Assembly: GCF_020687245.1 (NCBI RefSeq)
Contig: NZ_JAJEQG010000019.1
Span: 1 to 53,089, forward strand
DNA length: 53,089 nt
Direction of reading: 5' to 3'
From: Faecalibacterium longum CLA-AA-H243
GTDB lineage: Bacteria; Bacillota; Clostridia; Oscillospirales; Ruminococcaceae
In this document: positions 43,755 through 51,085 of the stretch, one piece after another
Numbering within the stretch: position 1 is the first letter of the stretch
How the letters are laid out: the number at the start of each line of letters is the position of its first letter
Notes under the pieces: model-generated
What the model saw: only the letters and a program-made list of their open reading frames with translations
What the model was told of the DNA's origin: nothing
Database searches by the model: none
Translations under genes and position numbers: made by a program

Positions 43755-43783
43755 ATAATACCATAGCCCCGGGGTTCTGTCAA
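43755..43783 (-). promoter_or_regulatory. Consensus promoter of the tRNA-Arg/His operon
   Basis: On the minus strand TTGACA (43778-43783), 17 bp, TATTAT (43755-43760), about 66 bp before tRNA-Arg. Confidence 0.85.
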
Positions 43784-43824
43784 GAGAAATTTGAAACTTT
43801 TTTGCGCTTTTTGCAAAAGGCTTC

Positions 43825-44364
43825 TCACAGCAGCCACATCCCCACAAAGCCGAACGTAAGCCCGAAGGCTGCGCCTGCCAGCACATCCCGGACGAAGTGC
43901 GCCCCAGAAAGCACCCGCAGCAGACAGATGAGGGCGGCGATGGCCAGCATCACGACGCCGACGGCAGGGTAGAAGTAGAGCCACACCATCCCGAGGACGG
44001 CGGCACTGAGTGCGTGGCGGGAAGGGCAGGAATTGCCGTGGGTCTCCTTAGATACCAGCGGCACGAAGCCCGGCTGCTCATAAGGGCGGGGAAAGTTGAG
44101 CCTCGCCCGCAGGATGGTTCCCAGCCCGAAAGCCAGACCCGGAACGAGAATGGCCCGGGCAATGACCTGCATAAAATCAAGAGCGCCGCCGCCCCGTCCG
44201 ATGGTGAGCATCGTGAACCACCGGAGGTTGAGCAGTACCAGAAGCACCGGATAGCAGACGAAAGGCACGAGGGGGAGCCAGCGGTTGAGCAGAATGATGC
44301 CCTCCCGCAGGGCGGGATGTCCCTCGAGCCAGTCTGTTAGTTTTTTATATCGTTCCGGTGTCAT
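43825..44364 (-). CDS. PAP2-family membrane phosphatase
   Basis: 179 residues with about five membrane helices. The three acid-phosphatase motifs are present with small changes: RARLNFPRP (Arg86 to Pro94), CPSRHA (114-117, Arg where Gly is usual in PSGH) and RVLSGAHFVRD with Arg150, His156 and Asp160. It removes phosphate from lipid substrates such as phosphatidic acid, PgpB-like phosphatidylglycerol phosphate or undecaprenyl pyrophosphate. Start placed at ATG 44364. It follows the DUF1643 gene by 21 bp, same strand. Confidence 0.9.
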   Translation of the reverse strand: MTPERYKKLTDWLEGHPALREGIILLNRWLPLVPFVCYPVLLVLLNLRWFTMLTIGRGGGALDFMQVIARAILVPGLAFGLGTILRARLNFPRPYEQPGFVPLVSKETHGNSCPSRHALSAAVLGMVWLYFYPAVGVVMLAIAALICLLRVLSGAHFVRDVLAGAAFGLTFGFVGMWLL

Positions 44365-44385
44365 GCAATTCCCTCCCTGAGAGAT

Positions 44386-44952
44386 TCAGTCAAAACAGGT
44401 GTTGAGATAGTTTTCTACATCGAAAGGCTCCGGCGTGGAGTCCTTGCGCAGGTAGAGGGGATGGTGGGGGTGGCCCTTTTTGCTGCGGGGGCCGAAGGTC
44501 ACCCAGGGGATGTTCTTTTCCCGCGTCAGGGCAACCATCTCCCGCATCAGGCCGGGCAGATAGTCCCGCTTTTCAATAAGAGTACCCCATGCGGCCCACA
44601 TGGTGGGCTCGGTCTGGGCCAGCACGGCCTGCAGCCAGCGGAGATTTTCGTCGCAGAGGGTGCGGTCAGGCGTTTTGTCCATGTCGTTGGGGTTGGTGGC
44701 CCGCTGGGGGTAGACGTTGAACATGATCCAGCTGTCGAAGCCGTTGGCGTTGGCCAGACGCTCGACGCTCTTCAGAGTGGGGTCCAGCGCACCGGGCTGG
44801 GCGGTGCTGGGGTTGATGCCGATGCACACCAGCGGGCGGCGGCCCACCCGCCCCAGCACATAGCGGTAGGGCTGGTAGGTGTGGGGCTCGTAGTACCACA
44901 GACCGCCGGGATATTCGTCGGCTTCCAGCCGGGGAAGAGTTTCACAAAGCAT
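44386..44952 (-). CDS. DUF1643 domain protein
   Basis: 188 residues. RPLVCIGINPSTAQPGALDPTLKSVERLANANGFDSWIMFNVYPQRATNP is the core of the DUF1643 family; TMWAAWGTLIEKRDYLP and RSKKGHPHHPLYL follow. The fold and motif (INPSTA, FN.YP.RAT, WG) recall uracil-DNA-glycosylase-like proteins, but enzymatic activity is unproven. TGAGG lies before ATG 44952. It is read leftward with the PAP2 gene and diverges from the BMP-type gene. Confidence 0.88.
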   Translation of the reverse strand: MLCETLPRLEADEYPGGLWYYEPHTYQPYRYVLGRVGRRPLVCIGINPSTAQPGALDPTLKSVERLANANGFDSWIMFNVYPQRATNPNDMDKTPDRTLCDENLRWLQAVLAQTEPTMWAAWGTLIEKRDYLPGLMREMVALTREKNIPWVTFGPRSKKGHPHHPLYLRKDSTPEPFDVENYLNTCFD

Positions 44953-44984
44953 AGCTTACCTCACAAGAAACGTGTGTTTCTTTT

Positions 44985-45013
44985 ATCGTACCTTAAAATT
45001 TGTGTGAAAGCAA
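44985..45013 (-). promoter_or_regulatory. Promoter of the DUF1643-PAP2 pair
   Basis: On the minus strand TTGCTT (45008-45013), 17 bp, TACGAT (44985-44990), about 33 bp before the DUF1643 start. A small AGAAAC/GTTTCT repeat (44966-44980) lies between promoter and gene. Confidence 0.6.
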
Positions 45014-45053
45014 CACCTTGCGGCGAGAAAGTCTCCCATAATTTCGATTTTCA

Positions 45054-45062
45054 TGCTATACT
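45054..45062 (+). promoter_or_regulatory. Extended -10 promoter of the BMP-type gene
   Basis: TGCTATACT at 45054-45062 is a good extended -10 box without a clear -35, about 59 bp before ATG 45121. Confidence 0.5.
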
Positions 45063-45120
45063 ATCCCTTAGAGGAAAGTATCCCTCTTCGCTTGCTGAAA
45101 AAGCAGAAGGAGTTTTGTTT

Positions 45121-47043
45121 ATGATAGAAGATTACCGCAGCGCCCAGCGTGCAGGCCAGCGTGCCTATCGGGCCAATGTGGCCCGGGGACAGTCGCCTTA
45201 TCTCGCGGTGCTGGACGACATCCTCACCGATGTGGACATCGTGGCGCAGGAGCCTCTGGGGCTGGTGGACATCCCGGCCGAGAGCATCGTGGGTACCAAG
45301 ACCGCCGGACGCCACACCGCCTTTGCCTCCAATTTCATGCCTCTTCTCGAAGACGACACCGAGTTTGCAGTCAAGTGGTCGAACCTCTGTGACGCCCATC
45401 TGGAAGAGGGCATCCACACCCCTATTATTGCCTTCGAATACCTGAACAAATTCTATGTGCAGGAGGGCAATAAGCGTGTCTCCGTCCTCAAATACTATGA
45501 GGCCGTGAAAATTCCCGGCACTGTCACCCGGCTCATCCCGGCAAAGAATGACACGCTGGAGAATAAGCTCTATTACGAGTTCCTTGATTTTTACAAGTTT
45601 TCCCGCATCAACTACGTCAGCTTCTCCCGGCTGGGGGGCTATGCAAAGCTGCAGACGCTGGCCTGTAAGGCCACGGGCGAGGCGTGGACGGACGACGACC
45701 GGCTGAATTTTTCGTCCCTCTACACCATGTTCAGCCAGCAGTTCTATGCGCTGGGCGGCGGCTCACTGGGCCTGACGCCGGGCGACGCGCTTTTGGTGTA
45801 CCTGTCGGTGTACCGTTACGCCGACGCCTGCGAGTCCACCCCGACCAAGGTGCGGGAGAATCTGGCCCGCCTCTGGGACGAGGTGAAAATTCTGGCAGAG
45901 CCCCACGCTGTGGAACTGCTGCTGGAGCCGAAGCAAAGCTCTGAGCCGCTGCTGAGCAAGCTGAACATTTTCAGCTCCCGCCCCAGCGAGCTGCGGGTGG
46001 TGTTCCTCCACGAGCACAACGCCCAGACCAGCGCATGGGTGCGCGGACAGGACAAGGGCCGCGCCGCGCTGGTGAAAGCTTTCCCGGATAAGCTCTATGT
46101 CAGCTGCCGGGAGAACGTCAACCCCGAGGTGGATGCAGAGCAGGTGCTGGAAGAGGTGGCCCATGACCATGCGGACATCGTCTTCACCACCAGCGCCCGG
46201 ATGCACACCGCCTGCCTGAAGGTCGCGGCCCAGCACCCCAAGACCCGTTTCTTGAACTGTTCCCTCAATGCGCCTCATCCGCTGGTGCGCACCTACTACC
46301 CCCGCACCTATGAGGTGACCTATCTGCTGGGAATGCTGGCGGGCATCGTCTCCCACAGCGACAAGGTGGGCTATGTGGCTGCAAACCCGGTGTACGGTGT
46401 GCCTGCGGCCATCAATGCCTTTGCTCAGGGCGTGCGTGCCGTCCGGCCCGACAGCCGGGTGGTGCTGCGCTGGGCCTGTCTGTGCGATGCGGCACACCCG
46501 CAGGATTTCTCTGACAGGAAAGACATCGAAGTCTTCTACAGTCAGGACTTCCGGGAGCCGGAAGGCACCTACCGCGATTACGGCCTCTGCCGCCGCCTGC
46601 CCGACGGCGTTCTGCAGCCGCTGGGCCTGCCGGAGTGGCGGTGGGACGTGTTCTTCACCGAGATCGTCCGCTCCGTGTTTGCCGGAACATGGGACAGCGC
46701 CCCCGGCGGCAGGGCGATCAACTACTGGTGGGGCCTCAAGAGCGGTGCCGAGCGGGTGGAATACCCCACCCGGCTGAACGACGGCACCATGCAGCTGCTC
46801 AAGATGGCAGAGCGCCAGCTCTGCGATGGGGAGATACAGGTTTTCCCGACCGAGAGCTACAGTCAGGGCCATGCCCTTCACCATGCGGCTTCCGGCATTT
46901 ATACGCCCAAGGAACTGATGGAGATGGACTGGCTGGAAGAGTGCGTGGAGGGCGAACTGCCCAGCTACGACGAACTGGACGCCAAGACCCGCAGCCTTTT
47001 GAACATCAATGGTCTGGACAACGTAAAGGGAACGCCGCAGTAA
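45121..47043 (+). CDS. Cytoplasmic ParB-like / BMP-domain fusion protein
   Basis: 640 residues from ATG 45121 (GAAGGAG upstream). The N-terminal part (about 60-200) has FEYLNKFYVQEGNKRVSVLKYYEA, a ParB/sulfiredoxin-like motif. Residues about 285-560 resemble a BMP/PBP1-ABC nucleoside-binding domain: RVVFLHEHNAQTSAWVRGQDKGRAAL, DIVFTTSARMHTACLKVAAQHP, TYLLGMLAGIVSHSDKVGYVAA and YGVPAAINAFAQGVRAV. There is no signal peptide or lipobox, unlike transport BMP proteins, so the sensor probably works in the cytoplasm. No ABC transporter is beside it. It may be a nucleoside-responsive regulator; this is inference. The metallophosphoesterase gene follows after 43 bp. Confidence 0.75.
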   Translation: MIEDYRSAQRAGQRAYRANVARGQSPYLAVLDDILTDVDIVAQEPLGLVDIPAESIVGTKTAGRHTAFASNFMPLLEDDTEFAVKWSNLCDAHLEEGIHTPIIAFEYLNKFYVQEGNKRVSVLKYYEAVKIPGTVTRLIPAKNDTLENKLYYEFLDFYKFSRINYVSFSRLGGYAKLQTLACKATGEAWTDDDRLNFSSLYTMFSQQFYALGGGSLGLTPGDALLVYLSVYRYADACESTPTKVRENLARLWDEVKILAEPHAVELLLEPKQSSEPLLSKLNIFSSRPSELRVVFLHEHNAQTSAWVRGQDKGRAALVKAFPDKLYVSCRENVNPEVDAEQVLEEVAHDHADIVFTTSARMHTACLKVAAQHPKTRFLNCSLNAPHPLVRTYYPRTYEVTYLLGMLAGIVSHSDKVGYVAANPVYGVPAAINAFAQGVRAVRPDSRVVLRWACLCDAAHPQDFSDRKDIEVFYSQDFREPEGTYRDYGLCRRLPDGVLQPLGLPEWRWDVFFTEIVRSVFAGTWDSAPGGRAINYWWGLKSGAERVEYPTRLNDGTMQLLKMAERQLCDGEIQVFPTESYSQGHALHHAASGIYTPKELMEMDWLEECVEGELPSYDELDAKTRSLLNINGLDNVKGTPQ

Positions 47044-47086
47044 CAGGCAAAGACCCAAGGATAGAAAAGAATGGAGCAAAAGCATC

Positions 47087-47725
47087 GTGAAAATACTTGC
47101 GATTTCGGATGTGCCGTCCAAACTGCTCTGGGACGAGAGCGTCCGCAAGCGGCTGGAAGGCATCGACCTTATCCTCTCCTGCGGTGATCTGCCGAAAAAA
47201 TATCTCGAATACCTCACAAACTTCACCACCGTCCCCATCCTGTACGTCCACGGCAACCACGACGGCAGTTACAAGGAGTCAGAACCGGGTGGCTGTATCT
47301 GTGTGGACGATGCGGTCTATGTCTGGAAGGGACTGCGCATCATGGGCCTGGGCGGGTGCAATCGGTACAACAGGGACGATACCTTCCAGTACACTGAGGC
47401 TGAAATGCGGCGGCGCGCCCGGAAGCTCTGGCTCGCGGCCCGGCGGGCGGGCGGCATCGACATCCTGCTGACCCATGCCCCGGCATCCGGCCTCAACGAC
47501 GGCACCGACAAGGCCCACAAGGGGTTTCAGGTGTTCAACGATCTGATGGACCTGTATCAGCCCAAGTGGTTCATCCACGGGCATATGCATCTGAATTATG
47601 GGGCAAACCTGCCCCGTGTCTGCACCCGGGGCGGCACGACGGTCATCAACGCTACCGAGCGGTACGAGTTTGAGATACCCGACCCCGTTCAGGTGCCGAA
47701 GCGGAAGCTGTTCGGGCGGGGATAA
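47087..47725 (+). CDS. Metallophosphoesterase
   Basis: 212 residues from GTG 47087. SDVPSK, SCGDLP, HGNHDGS, LTHAPASG and IHGHMHLNYG are the five calcineurin-type motifs in order. Motif I is usually DxH, but here it is DVP, so one metal ligand is missing or replaced. Substrate unknown; likely a cytoplasmic phosphoesterase. No strong ribosome site precedes the GTG (weak AGAAAAGAATGGAG), so expression may depend on coupling to the gene before it. Confidence 0.87.
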   Translation: MKILAISDVPSKLLWDESVRKRLEGIDLILSCGDLPKKYLEYLTNFTTVPILYVHGNHDGSYKESEPGGCICVDDAVYVWKGLRIMGLGGCNRYNRDDTFQYTEAEMRRRARKLWLAARRAGGIDILLTHAPASGLNDGTDKAHKGFQVFNDLMDLYQPKWFIHGHMHLNYGANLPRVCTRGGTTVINATERYEFEIPDPVQVPKRKLFGRG

Positions 47726-47750
47726 AAATCAAAGAAAAAGGAGAACGACA

Positions 47751-49247
47751 ATGGAGATAGAACGCGCCTTGCAGCAGCTGGAATTGCTGCAAAAGAAGCT
47801 GTACGCCTACCACTGTGCGGACAGCTCCCTTTATCTGGACGCTGTGACCACCGCGCCCAGCGATACCTCCGAGGGCCGGGGCGTGGCCATGAGCATTCTG
47901 GCGGGAGAAAGCCAGAAACTGATGACCTGCCCCGAGACGAAAGCGCTGCTGGATGAGCTGAGCGCCCGGGCCGGGGAGCTGGACCTCGTCCACCACCGCG
48001 AAGTGGAGGAGCTGCGCCGCAGCTGTGAGCAGCTGACCCGCATCCCGGCGGACGAATATATGGCCTACAAAGAGCTGTGCAACCGGGCGGACGACGTCTG
48101 GCACAAGGCCAAGGCACAGGACGATTTCGCCCTGTTCTGCCCCGTCTTGCAGGAGCTTGTAGATTACAATCGCCGCTTTGCCGGTTATTATGACGCCTCG
48201 AAAGCGCCCTATGACGCTCTGCTGAACGAGTATGAGCGCGGCGTGGATAGGAAGATGCTGGACAGCTTCTTTGCGACGCTGCGGGAGGGGCTGGTGCCGC
48301 TCATCCACAAAATCGGCGAGAAGCCGCAGATCGACGACAGCTTCCTCCATCAGGAGTATCCGGCAGCACAGCAGAAGGCCTTCGCCGACTATCTGATGGA
48401 GGTGATGGGCCTCGACCGCAGCCATTGTGGTCTGGGTGAGACGGAGCATCCCTTTACGCTGGAATTCAACAATAAGGATGTCCGCATCACCACCAACTAC
48501 GACGAGCACAATGTGGCATCCTCGATGTACTCTGTCCTTCACGAGGGCGGCCATGCTCTGTATGAACTGGGCATCCGGGATGACCTGCAGTACACCTGTC
48601 TTGCGGGCGGAGTCTCAATGGGCGTCCACGAGAGCCAGTCCCGTTTCTATGAGAACCTCATTGGGCGGTCGCGGCCCTTCGTGGAAGCTATCTATCCCAA
48701 GGTGCAGGAGTTCTTTCCCCAGCAGCTGGGCGGCGTGAGTGCAGAGCAGTTTTACCGCGCTGTCAATAAGGCTCAGCCCAGCCTCATCCGCACCGAGGCC
48801 GACGAGCTGACCTACTGCCTCCACGTCATGGTACGGTATGAGATCGAAAAGCAGCTCATCGGCGGCACGCTGGAAGCAAAAGATGTGCCGGCTGTCTGGG
48901 CGAAGCTTTATAAGGAATATCTGGGCATCGAGGTGCCGAATGACCGGGATGGCTGTTTACAGGACAGCCACTGGTCGGGCGGCGCGTTCGGCTACTTCCC
49001 GTCTTACGCGCTGGGCAGTGCCTACGGCGCTCAGATGCTCCGCCGGATGGAACAGGACGTGGACGTCTGGGGCGCGGCGGCAAAGGGCGACCTCACACCC
49101 ATCACGGCGTGGCTGCGGGAAAAAGTCCACCAGTACGGCGGGCTGATGGAGCCTGCCGACGTGGTGAAGAACGCCTGCGGTGATTTCAGTGCTGAGGATT
49201 ATATCCAGTACCTTACCCGAAAGTACACCGAACTGTACGGCTTATAA
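47751..49247 (+). CDS. M32-family metallocarboxypeptidase
   Basis: 498 residues, normal length. HEGGHALYE gives zinc ligands His264 and His268 and catalytic Glu265; ITTNYDEHNVASSMYSVLHE, MGVHESQSRFYENLIGRS, IRTEADELTYCLHVMVRYEIEK and DSHWSGGAFGYFPSYALGSAYGAQ are the family motifs, including the third ligand Glu in HESQSR. It trims C-terminal residues from peptides, in the cytoplasm (no signal peptide). AAAGGAG precedes ATG 47751. The gene follows the phosphoesterase by 25 bp and is closed by a terminator. Confidence 0.95.
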   Translation: MEIERALQQLELLQKKLYAYHCADSSLYLDAVTTAPSDTSEGRGVAMSILAGESQKLMTCPETKALLDELSARAGELDLVHHREVEELRRSCEQLTRIPADEYMAYKELCNRADDVWHKAKAQDDFALFCPVLQELVDYNRRFAGYYDASKAPYDALLNEYERGVDRKMLDSFFATLREGLVPLIHKIGEKPQIDDSFLHQEYPAAQQKAFADYLMEVMGLDRSHCGLGETEHPFTLEFNNKDVRITTNYDEHNVASSMYSVLHEGGHALYELGIRDDLQYTCLAGGVSMGVHESQSRFYENLIGRSRPFVEAIYPKVQEFFPQQLGGVSAEQFYRAVNKAQPSLIRTEADELTYCLHVMVRYEIEKQLIGGTLEAKDVPAVWAKLYKEYLGIEVPNDRDGCLQDSHWSGGAFGYFPSYALGSAYGAQMLRRMEQDVDVWGAAAKGDLTPITAWLREKVHQYGGLMEPADVVKNACGDFSAEDYIQYLTRKYTELYGL

Positions 49248-49253
49248 AAAAGA

Positions 49254-49289
49254 AAAGGCGTCTGCACAAATGACTGTGCAGACGCCTTT
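49254..49289. terminator. Bidirectional terminator between M32 and DUF6465 genes
   Basis: Perfect 15-bp arms AAAGGCGTCTGCACA and TGTGCAGACGCCTTT around AATGAC, with A-rich and T-rich flanks, so it serves both convergent genes. Confidence 0.9.
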
Positions 49290-49306
49290 GTTCGTGTTGA
49301 GGAACA

Positions 49307-49609
49307 TCACAGCTCCAGCTTGCCGGAGACTTTGTTGATGACATAGTAGGCCATACCCTCTTCAGGCTTGACGTAGACCTTGCAGGACTGGACGCCCACC
49401 TTATGAGTGGCGCGGTAGTCGGCCTTGGCGCGCTCGATGACATCGGTGATGTTGTACTGGTTGGTGCCGAACTCGACATAAACCTCCGGGGAGAGCGGGG
49501 GACGACCGCGCCGCTGTGCAGCACCAGAAGATTTGCGCTTCTTCGGCTCTGCCGCAGGAGCCTCAGGAGCAGCGACAGCTGCAGGGGCAGCAGACTTTTT
49601 CTCAGACAT
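49307..49609 (-). CDS. DUF6465-family small basic protein
   Basis: 100 residues. The first 40 are Ala/Pro/Glu/Lys-rich and disordered, ending in KKRKSSGAAQRRGRPPLSP, with an AT-hook-like RGRPP. Residues 44-100 (VYVEFGTNQYNITDVIERAKADYRATHKV to the end) form the small conserved beta-alpha domain. The family is common in Firmicutes and has no known function; the basic AT-hook-like stretch suggests nucleic acid binding, but that is inference. Single-gene unit with its own promoter. Confidence 0.8.
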   Translation of the reverse strand: MSEKKSAAPAAVAAPEAPAAEPKKRKSSGAAQRRGRPPLSPEVYVEFGTNQYNITDVIERAKADYRATHKVGVQSCKVYVKPEEGMAYYVINKVSGKLEL

Positions 49610-49737
49610 AGCTTATACCTTCTTTCCTGTATTCCACTGCAAATTGGAAACGTGGATGATTTCCGGGCCGGAAGCTGTATTACCGGTCAGTCCGACCGCT
49701 TTCTGTTCGTGCCAACGATTTGGAGCACTATACTTAT

Positions 49738-49766
49738 ATAATAGTTATTTCTTTGACGTTTGTAAA
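49738..49766 (-). promoter_or_regulatory. Promoter of the DUF6465 gene
   Basis: On the minus strand TTTACA (49761-49766), 17 bp, TATTAT (49738-49743). It leaves a leader of about 120 nt. Bases 49767 to 49931 show no gene. Confidence 0.75.
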
Positions 49767-49931
49767 GTATTTTTTGGAAAAATCATCCCCATATTTCTGC
49801 GCCCGGAGCACTAAATTCTGACAAAAAGGGGGAAGAATGCCCTAGAAAAAAGAAACTGTCCGGATTTGTGTGCGGCGCAGCGGAGAGAAAAGAAATGCAG
49901 CGCACGGGGAAAAGCAGAAATTTCCGGGGAA

Positions 49932-50411
49932 TTACCCGGCACAGCAGTCCTCGGCCCGCTTCACGACGGGGGCGAGAAGTTCCTCGTCCCAGTCTTCGGC
50001 GAGGACAAAAAGGGCCTGATCAATGACCTCCTGTGCGCAAGCGTCCGGGCAGCCCTGTGCCAGCCGGAATACTGCTGCCAGCAGCCGCAGTTTGAGGGCG
50101 CGGATGTCCTCCGGCGCGGCCCAGAGCCGGGCGAAGTCGTAGTTGTCGGTGTTGCCGCAGCGCATGGTGCAGGTGGCGCAGTTGGGGGCGACGCGGTGCT
50201 TTTCTGTCTCGACGATGCTGTACATCCGGCGCAGCGCGTCTTCGGCAGCGTCCGGGTCTGCAGCCAGCCGGAGACCGGAGGCCAGCACACGGTCGGTATC
50301 CTCGGTCTTCGGCTCGTTGACGGTGGAGCGGGCCAGTCCCACCAGCGCCCCTAACAGCGCGTCGCGCTGGCGCTGGGCGTCGGTAACGGGGGCAGAAAGA
50401 AAATGATTCAT
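49932..50411 (-). CDS. Unrecognised four-cysteine helical protein
   Basis: About 159 residues from ATG 50411, chosen because AAAGGAG lies 9 bp upstream; a longer start lacks a ribosome site. Mostly alpha-helical. CATCTMRCG (residues about 92-100) is a tight cysteine cluster, with further Cys in QGCPDACAQ and EDCCAG, so it could bind zinc or an iron-sulfur cluster. I do not recognise the family. Read leftward, away from the tRNA-Leu locus. Confidence 0.7.
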   Translation of the reverse strand: MNHFLSAPVTDAQRQRDALLGALVGLARSTVNEPKTEDTDRVLASGLRLAADPDAAEDALRRMYSIVETEKHRVAPNCATCTMRCGNTDNYDFARLWAAPEDIRALKLRLLAAVFRLAQGCPDACAQEVIDQALFVLAEDWDEELLAPVVKRAEDCCAG

Positions 50412-50516
50412 AGAGAGTACTCCTTTGGGTACGATGTTGTCTCTCTCAGTATACACGCCCGCGGCCCAAAAAGGGAGAGGAAATCTGCAGAAATTTGATG
50501 AGTTGTGAGCTGCATC

Positions 50517-50545
50517 TTGATTTTGAGAGAAAAATCCGCTATAAT
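50517..50545 (+). promoter_or_regulatory. Strong promoter of the tRNA-Leu locus
   Basis: TTGATT (50517-50522), 17 bp, TATAAT (50540-50545). The first tRNA-Leu-like head starts 27 bp further at 50573, so this is the native tRNA promoter; the complete tRNA lies 400 bp away. Confidence 0.85.
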
Positions 50546-50572
50546 AACTATGTTGTCTGTAAAACAGAATAC

Positions 50573-50758
50573 GCCGGTGTGTCGGAATGGCAGACGAGGG
50601 GGACTCAAAATCCGCTTCGTGATTTTTCGTGTCTGTGCGAGAAATTCACGAGTGCTCGTTAAATTTTGAAAGTTTGTCGAAGCAGGATTTCTTACATCCC
50701 TCCTGAACATCCCTCCAATCTTCAGAAACCGGTACTAATGTCCCAAAATTGAATATAA
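50573..50758 (+). repeat. Tandem unit 1: 5' half of tRNA-Leu plus about 145-bp tail
   Basis: The unit begins GCCGGTGTGTCGGAATGGC and continues to the anticodon loop GACTCAAAATC, then departs from tRNA into CGCTTCGTGATTTTTC and an AT-rich tail with inverted repeats (GCTTCG/CGAAGC). This first head differs from the next two (GAGGGGGACT instead of GCAAACGACT), so it may be the original host 5' half. The tail is nearly identical to unit 2. Confidence 0.8.
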
Positions 50759-50944
50759 GCCGATGTGGCGGAATGGCAGACGCAAACGACTCAAAATCCG
50801 CTTCGTGATTTTTCTTGTCTGTACGAGAAATTCACGATTGTGCGTTGAATTTTGAAGGTTTGTCGAAGCAGGATTTCTTACATCCCTCCTGAACATCCCT
50901 CCAATCTTCAGAAACCGGTACGAATGTCTCAAAATTGAATATCA
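50759..50944 (+). repeat. Tandem unit 2: 5' half of tRNA-Leu plus about 145-bp tail
   Basis: Exactly 186 bp after unit 1 begins a second copy, GCCGATGTGGCGGAATGGC to CTCAAAATC and the same tail. Its head is identical to that of the complete tRNA 186 bp further on. About 15 to 20 differences separate units 1 and 2, so the duplication is not new. Confidence 0.82.
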
Positions 50945-51023
50945 GCCGATGTGGCGGAATGGCAGACGCAAACGACTCAAAATCGTTCGGGAAACCATGT
51001 GGGTTCGAGTCCCACCATCGGCA
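50945..51023 (+). tRNA. tRNA-Leu (CAA anticodon)
   Basis: GCCGATG pairs with CATCGGC, the anticodon loop is CTCAAAA (CAA), the T arm is GTGGGTTCGAGTCCCAC, and the discriminator is A at 51023; CCA is not encoded. The variable region is about 11 nt, short for tRNA-Leu. It is the only complete copy here and abuts the integrative element on its 3' side. Confidence 0.9.
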
Positions 51024-51032
51024 CTTCATCAT

Positions 51033-51068
51033 AAAACAGCTTAGGATCGAAAGATTTTAGGCTGTTTT
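51033..51068. terminator. Terminator after tRNA-Leu
   Basis: AAAACAGC (51033-51040) and GCTGTTTT (51061-51068), with an inner imperfect stem closed by GAAA, followed by more T. It also faces the 3' end of the integrase gene. Confidence 0.75.
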
Positions 51069-51085
51069 TCTTTTTTGCCCATTTT

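Noticed and set aside
50573-51023. A group I intron splitting the tRNA-Leu anticodon arm
   Set aside because: The 145-bp tail is too short and lacks intron core elements, and the complete tRNA exists uninterrupted at 50945.
50573-51023. A CRISPR-like repeat array
   Set aside because: The period is 186 bp with repeats as long as the unit and no unique spacers; no cas genes are present.
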